A stretch of DNA of 64,000 bases from Dasyornis broadbenti (taxonomy: Eukaryota; Chordata; Aves; Passeriformes; Dasyornithidae). The notes below the pieces were generated by a model. That model searched no databases. It was not told where the DNA came from and saw nothing but the letters and a program-made list of their open reading frames with translations. The translations under genes were made by a program, and so were the position numbers. The DNA lies in contig VZRN01006386.1 in NCBI GenBank assembly GCA_013397935.1, positions 893,586-957,585 of the forward strand, read 5' to 3'. Position 1 is the first letter of the stretch. Each line of letters begins with the position of its first letter. Of this stretch, positions 37,567-48,710 are shown one piece after another.

Positions 37567-38623
37567 CAAATTCTGGAGGAAGTACACTCCTCACAAAGCT
37601 TATTGGAACAAACAGCAACAGAAGCTTGAGCTGCTGTACAACCCTATCCTGTCCTTGCTTTCCAATATGACTGTGGAAGAGAACTTGGTTTCTAACCTGA
37701 GTGCTCTCAGTTCCTGTGACCCTGACCCCTTGGTGCATTCAGAGGTTAGCGACTTTGCAAATTTGCCAGACAGATTCAAAGACTTCCTCCTCTATTTGAG
37801 GTGTAGAAATTACTCATTGCTGATGGATCAGCCAAACAAGTGCGAACAGAAACCTTTCCTGCTGCTGGCTATTAAGTCACTTATACCCCATTTTGATAGA
37901 AGACAAGCAATTAGGGAATCCTGGGGCAAGGAAATCATGTCAGGGGATGTGACAGTCCGAAGGGTCTTCTTGCTTGGGCAGACCCCACCTGAGGATAATT
38001 TTCCTGATCTGTCACACATGATTAAATTTGAGAGTGATACCCACCGAGACATTCTCCTCTGGAACTACAGAGACACTTTCTTCAATCTGACTCTGAAAGA
38101 GGTGCTGTTTCTGAAGTGGGTCAGCAGTAGCTGTGCAAATGTCCAGTTTATTTTTAAGGGTGATGATGATGTTTTTGTGAATACCAATCAGATCCTGGAT
38201 TACTTGAAGAGCTTATCAAAGGAAAAAGCCAAAGACTTATTTATAGGTGATGTGATCAAAGATGCTGGACCTCACAGAGAGAAAAAATTGAAGTACTACA
38301 TCCCAGAAAGTGTTTATGAAGGTTCGTATCCCCCGTACGCAGGAGGTGGTGGGTTCCTGTACTCTGGTGATCTGGCACTGAGACTGAATAATGCATCTGA
38401 CCAGGTACTCCTCTACCCTATCGATGATGTTTATACTGGAATGTGCCTTCAGAAGCTTGGGCTTGCTCCAGAAAAACACAAAGGCTTCAAAACGTTTGAT
38501 ATCGAAGAGAAATACAGAAATAACATCTGTTCCTACACAAACTTGATGTTAGTGCATAGTAGAAAACCTCAAGAAATGATTAAGATTTGGACACGCTTAC
38601 AAGATCCACACTTAAATTGTTAA
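37430..38623 (+). CDS. B3GNT2: UDP-GlcNAc:beta-Gal beta-1,3-N-acetylglucosaminyltransferase 2
   Basis: This intact 397-codon CDS in one exon has the same length as mammalian B3GNT2. The enzyme adds GlcNAc in beta-1,3 linkage to terminal galactose, elongating poly-N-acetyllactosamine chains on glycoproteins in the Golgi (family knowledge). It has a type II topology: a short basic tail (RRR at 5-7), one membrane anchor at about 9-27, a stem, then a GT31 domain. Visible family motifs are KPFLLLAIKS (141-150), RQAIRESWG (158-166), the metal-binding DDD at 245-247 within FKGDDDVFVN, PPYAGGGGFLYSG (301-313) and YPIDDVYTGMCL (329-340), whose Asp pair includes the proposed catalytic base. N-glycosylation sequons are at N79, N89, N127, N219 and N321. 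I chose the start because MSVGRRR matches the family N-terminus, although an out-of-frame ATG lies seven bases upstream. The exon follows an acceptor at 37420, so the 5' UTR is spliced. Confidence 0.97.
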   Translation: MSVGRRRLKLLGILMMVNIFIYVIVEVSKSGSQDKNAKGRVVIPRSKFWRKYTPHKAYWNKQQQKLELLYNPILSLLSNMTVEENLVSNLSALSSCDPDPLVHSEVSDFANLPDRFKDFLLYLRCRNYSLLMDQPNKCEQKPFLLLAIKSLIPHFDRRQAIRESWGKEIMSGDVTVRRVFLLGQTPPEDNFPDLSHMIKFESDTHRDILLWNYRDTFFNLTLKEVLFLKWVSSSCANVQFIFKGDDDVFVNTNQILDYLKSLSKEKAKDLFIGDVIKDAGPHREKKLKYYIPESVYEGSYPPYAGGGGFLYSGDLALRLNNASDQVLLYPIDDVYTGMCLQKLGLAPEKHKGFKTFDIEEKYRNNICSYTNLMLVHSRKPQEMIKIWTRLQDPHLNC

Positions 38624-39845
38624 AGTGATGTGCATAAGTGTCTTAAGTCCAAAAAACTTTCCAAGTTTGGATCACTGAAGCTCTGTTTAATAGCTGAATT
38701 TTCTCTGTAAACTTTTTCCTGTACTTCTGAAAATGAGAGTAATACTAACATTTGAAGGGATGGCTTGAAGACTTGGTCCTGACTTTTCCACTGGCCTGGT
38801 GGTCGTTATGTTTCAATATTGGTCTTAATTTTAAAAGAGACTTTAAGGATATAACTAGCTGTCAGTGACTGGTTAGCTGTGCTGGAAACAGGGATTGCCT
38901 ACCACAATGCATCTTTCCTTAATTGTGATGGTGGAAGATAATTTTCCCTTGAATAGTGTTTGTGTGTGGAAACCACTGTAAATTGAAAATACACAAATTG
39001 GAGGAATGTAGTTTTACTTTTAGATATGATACACTTACGAGAATTTAAATTTTGAATTTTTGGGGTTTTTTTTAAATTTATAGTTTTCAGTCCTTTTGCA
39101 CCCCGGAACAGTGTTTTTTTCCTTTACTTATGATGCTTTGTGCAAAGTGTATCTGTGTCTGAAAGATTTACCCTTTTAATAGATGAAGCTCTTTTTACAA
39201 AAAAAAANNNNNNNGCTTGAAATGCCCCCTAAGAGGTCAGTGTATAAGGAAAAAGAAGAAGAGATTTTGTTCGGGACTGGGCAGGTAGGGCTGCCCCCGC
39301 CTCAAGCCTGTGTAGTGAAGCTGCCTTGTTGCTCATGTTATTTATGTGGAAAGCTACTCTGGTCAATCCTTGTTTTCTCTTTGGGCACTGAATGTGATCA
39401 GGTAGCTTGATTTGAAAGAAATGACTGAAATTGCACATTGCTTCTGAGAACATGGTTTGAATCTCCTGTAAAGTGGTGGCAAATCTAGAATTGTGCAGAG
39501 CCCAAGAGTTTTGAATTTCAAACCAAAATTTGAAGTTTGCATGAAGCCTCATGTAGAGTTACACATGTTCTCGAAACTCAGATCTGTATTCCCACATCCT
39601 GCTTATAAGAATTACTCTAAATAGTGGTTGCTTTCTTTGTATTTGTAGAAGTGCCTGTCTATTTATTGTTCAGATTGAAGACCAAAACATTTTCTCAAAT
39701 ATATTTTGTGTAACATTTTATTTGTATAGTGTTGTCACTTGGATATTTAAATAGAGCATGATATTTTAAATCTGAGATGTGTAACATGTTAAATAAAGCT
39801 AATTGTTATTTTTGAATTTGAAAAATAAAATGTGATTTAAATATT
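38624..39845 (+). other. B3GNT2: B3GNT2 3' UTR
   Basis: AT-rich sequence from the stop to the last poly(A) signals. It includes an A run entering a 7-base N gap at 39208-39214. No other gene is seen in it. The end is inferred from the poly(A) signals at 39792 and 39824. Confidence 0.7.
39792..39829 (+). terminator. B3GNT2: B3GNT2 poly(A) signals (two AATAAA)
   Basis: Two canonical hexamers, at 39792-39797 and 39824-39829, about 1.2 kb after the stop codon. Cleavage is expected near 39815 and/or 39845. Confidence 0.7.
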
Positions 39846-42800
39846 TCTAGTATTTCTTCATGTTGACTTGCAGAGCAGTTGCACTCTACATTTCAGAAGT
39901 TCAGAAACAAGAGGAAAAGGTTTTATTTGACAGTTTTCTCTAAGCTTATGTAGCAGAAAATCAAGCAAATGTCACAGTTATACCTGTATTTGTTAGATGC
40001 TGTAATAGATGGACTACTCTGGTGAAAGCAAGGGAGACATTAAATGCCTTGGGACAAACAGTATGTACAGAAATAATTGTACAATACCGCTGCTGGTGCA
40101 ATTGAAAGGAGTCAAGGAGTGGATTGAATGGCTGGCACTTGAATTTTTGATTGAAACAACTTGGCAGCTACAACTCTTCTTTTACTTCTTTACCTGCTTT
40201 CTTTTTCCTTCGTTTACCTGAAACGAATGTGGTACTTTATTTGTTCAGGGAGAGGTGAGGAGTTCTGATCTTTCACCCTTTTGTTGTGCAGATGATCATG
40301 TTGACCCCAAAGTGGATAAAAGAGAGGCTGTGCTCTGGTGTTACGCTGTGAGGTTTGACCCTTGTGCTTTGTCATTCCTCATGGGAAGTGACACCTTTCT
40401 GAAAGAGCTGCAGGTTTTGTGTGAGTTACTTCCTACTCTGTTCTTGCTAGCCATGCTTCGCACCCTGCTTCTTTAAATATTCATGAGATTTTTGTCAAGA
40501 GTTTTGGGCCAAGTGAAAGAAAATAAATTATGCTGGTGGTGAGAGATGCAAGGAGAGATGTAGTGTTAAGAGTCTTGGAGAGGGGGAGAGAGAAAAGGTG
40601 AGGGAGAGATGAAAAGGAGTGTACTGGGGTGTAAGTGGAGACACAGAGGGGAAAGAGGGGCAGGGACAAGTGAGCATTAAACCAACTGCTGAGGTCCAGG
40701 GAAGGATCAAACACAAACAAAAGGGTTGCAGCAGAAAGAGGGACAGGAAAAGAACCCAAGAATTATATCGTGTGAGTAAGATAGGGTGGAGCGCACATGT
40801 GATCTTAAGTGAAATGGGTGGGATTGGTGGAGTGCCAGCATTAATTGTTTAATTTATACCCTTCCCTGTAACCATGAGATCAAAACCAGGCCTCTTGTGT
40901 GGGACACACCTGAAAATAAGGAAAAACAGGCTGAGGGGCACTTGGGAAGGAGAAAGCATTTCCCCACCTTCTGAAGTGACAGGAGAAAGGGCAAAGAACA
41001 AGGCTGAGTGTGTGGTGCTGGGGGGCCAAATGGGCAAAAGGTACTGGGGGAGAAATTGGACAGACCAGTTTTGTTTACTTTGAGTGTGGAGGAGCACTGG
41101 TGGCTGTACTTGGTCCGCTCCCACAGAGAAAGAATTGTCCTGGTAAATAACCGGGAGTGTGTGCAGTAAAGAGTAAGTGAAACAAATAGATAAAGGAACA
41201 GAATGCATCCAAAAGTGATGGGAATGGGATCTGGGGACAGTTGGGAAACTGAAGATGAAAAGTCTTTAAAAAGTATGTGCAACATCCTGTATCTGCTGTG
41301 TTCTACTGCATCCTTTTTAAATGCTTAAATTCCTGTTGTATTTTTTCTTAAATTAAAGGGAAAGAGTCTACTGAGATGAAGGCACGAGAAAATTTGACTA
41401 CAGTGGAAATAACGGAATTTGAATACTGAAATAAGATGTGTTTGGATGAGAGGGCTGAATGTGGATGCAGTCTTTGTTTTTTTTTTCCTTCCCTGAATAC
41501 GGCAGGGAAAATGAAGTGCTGCTGTGATTAAATAACACTGCATCAGGGTGAGCCATTAGAATCCATTAACTTGTTTGTGTAAAGGCTCAGGCCTTTGCTT
41601 CAAAATCCAGTTGGGAGGAGGAAATACAGGATAAGGAAGGTAAATGAGCTATAATTAATGCACAAATTATAATGTTTATCTTCTAGAGGATCGAGTCCCT
41701 GTTTTCTGCCACTTGGTTCCTTGACCTGACTGCATTTACACTTGGATCCCTTCCTTCCCTACCCAGTTTTTTTTTGTTATGTAGGCTTGACCGAAATGTA
41801 GCACTTGACAGTGCTGCTGATAAGAGAATTCCTGGCAGTCCTTTTCTGCTTTTCGGTGTTGGGAGCACAGAAAGCCAAACTTCAAAAGGGGTTTTGGCTG
41901 GAAAGTAAAAGCGTCAGATTAGAATTCACTGAAAGGTTTGCATTGGGTATGGTATGCATGTCAGCAAGGATCCTCATGCAGGTAATGCTGAATTTTGGGC
42001 TTTGTGATGCAGCAGTGAGCAATCCAGCTCTTTGCTGCTGCTGCTGCTGTTCTGATCTAGCTCACAGTCAGCATTTACCCCCTGAAATTTGGCCTCCTTT
42101 CCCTTCCGGCTTACTGCACCTCATATGCCTAAGATTTCCACTTGAGTTGCGTTTGCTTGAGGGCACCAATCCAAATGAGTTCATGTCTGCTCTGAACTAT
42201 TTCCTTCTCACAGAATAATCATGAAACCCACTTAGCAAGCAAATAGGGCAGGGAGATCTGCTTAAAGGATCCCTTTCATGGGCAGTAATCATGGAGGTGG
42301 TTCTGAATGGAGCAATGTCTGCCAATCAGCCCGAGCACAAAACACTTCAAATTCTCTTCATTCTCTTCCTCTAACTTTTTGAAGCTGTTACCCACTTCCT
42401 TGCTGGATGAAGGTGAGAACAGGAGTGGGAGTGAGAATTAAAGGAAATGCAGTTCTGGAAGCAAATTTTCAAAATGTCAGGAGTGATGACATACTGAGCA
42501 GGTCAGTTTTTCTGTTGCTGTGCTCAAACCAGGTATGTTATTGCTAATCATGGTTTATATTTGTATTGGCCCAGGCTGCTCAAAGTAGTGTTTAAACAGC
42601 TCTGGCTGGATTCTGCGGAGGGGTGGCTGAGCAGCACCTTGTGGGGTTTGCACACCAGCCTTTTCTAAAGATAAACAGTCCATTTCCATTTGTCAAGGAA
42701 AACATTTGTACCCTGTCTAAGACCTGACTGAACGAGATGAGCTGGACATAAGTTGGTCTTGGTGTGTCAGTCGTCACTTCAGGTTCTGTTAACATCTGTG

Positions 42801-43281
42801 TAGGTATGGATCAAATCTGTGTGATCTCAAATTTTGCTCAGTTTTCTATATTTTGATGTTATTGCAGTTATATATTTTTAAAGTTGCCTTCAAGCCTAAG
42901 GACTTCAGACATGAGTTATGTGCTTCAGATGAATACATACTGAATTCCCTGTCAGAAATACATTGAGATAAATTTGACAGTTTCAGATTTTATATGGAGA
43001 CAATTCCAATCAGCCTTCTAATTTCTAGGCTCCTTGACTTACCTCTGCGTGTTCAACCTGTTCATTTCCAGTCTTTCCCTCTAAGCTCCCCATCTAAATG
43101 AATCCATCTTTCCTGCCCTGTCACGTCTTCATTCCCTCTGTCCCCTCATGTATCTCATCTCTCGGTGAAGGCTTTGCTTGCCTCTCCAGTAAACCTCAAG
43201 GTTTTCTGAGAAATTTACAAAAAATTTACAAATTCGCTTTTATCAGAGCCTGATTCAAACTGCTTCAAACAGGAGAGTAAA

Positions 43282-43303
43282 GGGGGGGGGGGGGGGCGGG
43301 GGG
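43282..43303. repeat. Poly(G) tract
   Basis: Fifteen G, one C, then six G. It can form G-quadruplex structures in principle; no gene context is known. Confidence 0.9.
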
Positions 43304-45079
43304 AAGGCTGATTTGCAAAACTGCAAACTGCTGTAAACTTTCTGAATTTGGAGTTAGCTTTTCTGCTGTCACCGCCATTGTAATTTCTTTAAACAAAACT
43401 GCTCTGAACAGATTTGGAGAGAGTTTCTACAGGGGTTAGAAATAATCCCCAAACATCCCCTGTTAGATTTTTAATCCAAGAGCTGCAGCTTCGCATTTGT
43501 TGTGGCTGTATTTTTGTGTTCTTTTCCCCTCTTCCTCCATCTCTCTGGATAAATTTTGGCTGAGTTCTGCAAAGGCTGAATTGTACATGATTCATTTGTG
43601 TTTCCTCATGTGTCTTAAATGTATTATGTTTTTTTCCCACTACTCCTATCACTGATACTCCTCCTCTTCCAGAAAAGTCAACTATCTCATGACAGTCTGA
43701 ATTTTGCCTTTTTTTAGGGACACCACATACACACTGTGCTGGCAGATCAGAAGGATTGCCTGTGTGTGATGAGTATTTGAAAGCCCTGCTCAGAGGAAGT
43801 CACAAGTTTTAAGAACGCAGACCTTTGGTTTGTACAATAAATTTGAGTTGTGACTTCAGAAAACATCATCCTTCAAGTCCTCCTTCCCTGTTGTCTTACC
43901 TGCAGGATCTTTCTGGTTCTTAATGTTTTGTGCTCTTGCTTTCCTGGCATCCTGTAACATTAGATTGTGTTTGGCTCTTGGGACAGAGCTGGAAATAGTT
44001 GTGTGATTTGTGTTCTGTCTATAGAAGTGCTTGGCCAGGTAGGGAGGCTCTCATCTCTCCTGATGGAAATCAAACCTGAAAGCTCACCTGTGAGTAGAGG
44101 TGAGATTAAAAACATCCACTTTTAGAGCAAAATTTTACTGAGATTTGAATTATTCTTAAGCAATATTATTGAAGAAAACAGAAGCATGTTTATGTCCCTA
44201 GAGACCATTTGTGCTTTTCTTCTTTTCCAAAAATCTGCATAACAGTTTGCATTTCTTATTATCCCTTATTCAAGCACATACAAATTCTTTTTGAGAAGTA
44301 AATGAGGGGAAGAGTAGTGGGTGGGAGGAAATCCCCACTGCTGATGTTACAAAAGCTTCCAGGTAAGCAACTGCCAGGGTAGGAGATAGTAGGCTGAGAT
44401 GAAGAAAAAAATGTGCTCTCACTTTAGTGGCTATCTTATTTAGGCACAGCGGGAAGTGAGAGAAATTTTTAAAAGACATAAACCCAAAGGAATTTGTCTT
44501 ATTTTCCTTTCCTTTCAACCTTTTTAATATGTGAGGAAACAGACTTTTGCTTTAGTTGTAGGTTTGGCTGCTGCCCAAGAGACCCAAGTTTCATCTTGTT
44601 ACTTATTGACCACTTTGCTTATGAGGACATAAGTGCCAGAGAGGCCAGTGAATTGGTGTTTTTCTTAAATCTGTCCTACATGTTTTTGATAAAGTGCTAG
44701 GTGATCAGCAGTAACGATGCTTAGCAGAAGGTAATGATGAGTACCACTATAAAGAAAGCTGAAACATGAGCCATGCTTTGTAATACCTGGAAATTGGATG
44801 ACTTTCAAGAGAGGTGAGCTTTGTTTGTGCCCTTCAGGTTCCAGAGAGGTTCCCTGTTGGACCTGGTCTGGGAATTTGTCCTTGTTCTTAGAGCTGTCAT
44901 CTGTTCTCCATATAAAAACAACCTGGATTGTTCTAATGTGTGCTCAAGGAAGAGCTGTGCTGGGCCTACCCATTGGCTCTCCAGTCCCTCAGAGGAAGAA
45001 CAAAACACTTCTGGTAGCTCCTGAGAGCCTTTAATCATTAGAAGCCTTTTCCAGGCCACGATGGTAAAGGAATTCGTTT

Positions 45080-45081
<2 letters not shown>

Positions 45082-45135
<54 letters not shown>
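45082..45135. repeat. 54-base poly(T) run
   Basis: An uninterrupted T run, far longer than other homopolymers in the window. It may be the poly(A) tail of a minus-strand retrocopy whose body would lie to the right (after 45136), but I did not recognise that body. Its length may be inaccurate in the assembly. Confidence 0.85.
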
Positions 45136-45137
<2 letters not shown>

Positions 45138-48127
45138 TTGCCTTCAGTGGCAAAGGGGTCTACAACAAATTCTGTGCTGTTGGAGCATTCAGTATCCAGT
45201 GCTCCAAGAATGAGAAAATGGTCAGCTGCCTCCTCCCTGCCCTGTGATTTGGAGTGTCTTTAGTATCTTTTTGGAAGGGACCGTCCCCAGAAGGTGTTGC
45301 TGGTACAGCCATCCGTGATACAGCTTAAACCTGACACCCTGGTGATGTTTTAGTAACAAAGTATGAGAGGAAAAATTGAATGTTCATAAGTAGTGGTTAC
45401 ATACACATTGGATAGGGTGGGCTTTTTCCTCCATGAAGTGTATCTTCATGTGATACATGTCCTTAGTTCTTATTCAGCGCTGGTTATCCATTTATTCTTC
45501 TCTAGCTTTCTGATCTTTAATTCCTGTGCTTTCTTCCTCACAGGGAAGCAAGATGAACCATTTTAGCTGTGAGTGGGAGAATATTAAGTGTGGGGTAAAT
45601 TGGGTTCAGAGCTGCCAGAAAGTGAATGCCACAGCAGGGGCATTATGGACGGGTTGTCTTTGGACCTCTAATTGAAGCATCTCAAAACTTTTCAAAAATA
45701 TTCACATTTGATCTAAGTTTGGAACTGACATCCTTCGATTTGCCACACTGAAATAGCATTTGCTTATGTCATAATTTGTTCTGTTTCCCATCTCTCCTCT
45801 GCATTGCCTGAGCCTTTCTGTGGGATGGAGCTGCAGCTGCCTGCTGGAAAGTGAGGTGAAATATGTGCCTTGGAAGGAGGAACTGGCATAGACCCAAAGT
45901 ACTAACTCTCAGATGACGCCTGGTCCCTTATTCCACTTCCCAGGCAGTTCCAGCACATGTGAGGGTCCTTTCATGCCTGTCTGTGCTTTTTCCATACTCT
46001 GAATGTGTTTTAGGAGAGAACATGGACCTCCTGATCTGCGTGGGTGGTTAAGAGTGTAACATCCTTTCCCTGATTTATTTTTCCTTGTTCCCAGCTGGTC
46101 CGTTTTGGATTTTCTGTGTTTGAGGATGTTTGTAGCTGGTGTTTAATGCCAGAGAGACCTGAATCATTCTATCAGGGTAATTGATACTGACCTAATTACA
46201 CAGATGAGTTTTGCACTGGAATTTTTAATGGCACTTAATAATTATAAGAGTTCTTCATTCCCCGTGTCTATGATTCAGTCCTATGCTGCGTGTGCCTTCA
46301 AAGAACAAGGGCATTGGATGGAATTATTTCCCTGTTTGTGTTGGGTAACTCTCTGTGCCTCCTGCCTGGAGAAGCAGGGGGAGCTGCTGCTGGTTAACCT
46401 CTCCGTGCAGAAAGCTGTGGTTGAATCCAGTGACACTCTGTTGTCCCTCATCCAAACAGGATATGGATGAACTTGGATCTCTGTAGGAGATTGCTGAGGT
46501 CAAGCAGGGACAGGGAGACTCTCAGACAGAGCAGCTCTGTTCAGAAAACCCTTAAACCACATTTGCTAAGTGGGAAGTCTGCTAGAGAACATCCATCTTT
46601 GTATTCCATCCTGTTTACATCCATCCTGTGGACGGTGCCTGTCTGGAGAGGAGGCTCAATCCAAAAGTTTCTCATCACCTTCCTAACTGGTGAATGTGCA
46701 GGGCTGTGTCCCAGGGCACTGCTCCTGGAAACAGGAGAAGCCCAGATGATAAGGGCATCAGCTCTCCCAGTCTCACCAGGCTGGGAAGAGGTGTTGGAGG
46801 TCAGTGTGATCTCAGACCTACATCGCTCCTGCGATCAAGCAGTCGTGCCCTTCCCCCAGCAATCCAGCCAGGCAGGAATGGTCCGGGCAGGAATGGTGCT
46901 GAGCCTGGTCCCATGTGGAGCAGCTGAAGTCGTAAATGATGCCCTTCACCTGCCTGCATCTGATGCACAGAAATATTTGAGAGACCTTTTCTTCCCCACC
47001 CTGGGTCTGTATCTTGTCCATGGTTTCAAGTGAAGCACAGTTGTTTCAAAACCACCGTGGACAGCTTATTTCTAGATACGTGTTTACACCTTGCATGTCT
47101 CGGGGTGGGGGAGTAAACAGACTCCAGATCACCCATGTGGGTGTAGTTCTGTGAGAGTGAGCAGATAAACATGGTGCTTCAGAGCTGATGTTATTGTTTC
47201 TGTCCCCAGAAGGGAGATCTGTGAAAGGAAAGGGCCCAAACTGCAGAAGAAAACAGCCAGCATTTCATTTGGTCATTCAGCATTTGCTTGAAGAAACCGG
47301 TGCTACTTTAACATTACATTAAACATCCCTCCTACCTACTCCTTTTTAAATTCCCCCTGAATTTCTTCCTTTTATTTTGGTCTGCTCCCAGGGTCTGGAA
47401 TTTGTCTTTTATAATGATAAATAGCGTAGCATGATGCCAGCCTCAACTCCAGGGAATTTTTGTTCATGTTAAGATCTGAAAAATCTTTATAAACATACCC
47501 TTGGAGGAAAAGTAGTTTGGTATTCAAGATGCAGGATAAAGAGTTAGAAGAGCTCAAACCAGCTGTGTCATATCGTACTGGGCTGACATAGAGTAAATCC
47601 ATAGTCCATCCATATTTTCCATAAGCACACAGTTTGGGTTTCCTCATCACAAAAGGACAGAGGGGAACTGCAAAAGGTGCAGAAGGAGAGCACAGACACC
47701 CACACGCAGCAGCTTCAGTCTGTGTGAGGTGTGAGTCTTGGGTTCAGAAAGAAAGGACTTGAAGAAAGGCCTAAGAGAGGGCTACAGAATCAAGAGCAGC
47801 CTGGAAAAGCAAATGAGGGTCTTCAACAGGAGCAAGCCAGAAGCACAGGAAAAACTTACGGGTTTTTTAAGACACAGAAGGCACTGGATTTTCCTGATAT
47901 CAACCTAAACCTCCCCTGACTCAGCTTCATACCATTTCCTCAAGTCCTGTTGATAAATAACCTAGCAAATACAAATTTTCAGTTCCCCTGAAGTTGCTGG
48001 GTAGAGCTTAAAGACTAACTAGCCAAAAAGGTAAAAGAATGTAAAGGTATGCATTCAGGATGATAAATGTAGCTGGAACCAGTGGAGAAACAGATAATGA
48101 GGCCTACAGTGGGTTTTTGGCAAGTTA

Positions 48128-48405
48128 TGTAACAAGAAACAACAGTGTGTGCCCAAAGAAAAAGTTCGAGGAAAGGCCACCTGTAACATTGAAAGATTCA
48201 GGGAATACAACCACCAGAGACCCCTTTAGATGAACCTCCAGGACAATAAAAGGACTTCCAGTAGGAAGCCAGTGCATGAAAATCAGTTCTAGGAAAAGTG
48301 ATGTTTATGTATTAGCTAGGAGGCACATTGTAATGAATACGTATTACTATGATGGAATAATAAAGTCTGTTTAAGAGTCCCTGTTGTAAAGTCTCACCAC
48401 ACACC
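48128..48405 (+). mobile_element. Probable ERV LTR (plus strand)
   Basis: The stretch has an A/T-rich TATA-like AATAAAAGG near 48245 and a poly(A) signal AATAAA at 48359-48364, followed by a GTCTGTTTAAGAGTCCCTGT-type tail ending in CTCACCACACA. This order resembles avian ERVL-like LTRs. No internal retroviral frame is adjacent. The boundaries and family are tentative. Confidence 0.4.
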
Positions 48406-48534
48406 TCAGATTAAAGGAGATTTCCTCCTGTGCTGATAAAGAATGCAAGCTTCCCAATGCTTCAAATCATGTTGGAAAGTTTATTTTCTGGCTGATTTTG
48501 GTATCACTGTTACTGGCCTTAAGGGCGCTGCCTC

Positions 48535-48710
48535 CTGTGAGGATGTTGAAGACCCCAGTGGGCTCTCCCCTCAGTCTCCTCTTCTCCAGGCTGGAGAAAC
48601 CAAGTGACCTCAGCCACTCCTCACATGGCTTCTCCTCCAGACCTTTCACCATCCTCGTGGCCTCCTTTGGACACTCTCCAGTAGAGTCTAACAGCACCCC
48701 AGCTTCCACT
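48535..48710 (-). mobile_element. CR1 LINE fragment (RT C-terminal region)
   Basis: On the minus strand it encodes EEWLRSLGFSSLEKRRLRGE, the conserved CR1 tail motif, and the preceding GECPKEATRMVKGLEEKPC. It is a short piece with no continuing reading frame. Confidence 0.85.

Noticed and set aside
46467..47033. 188-residue open frame on the plus strand
   Set aside because: No domain, no promoter context and no homologous motif recognised; not supported as a gene.
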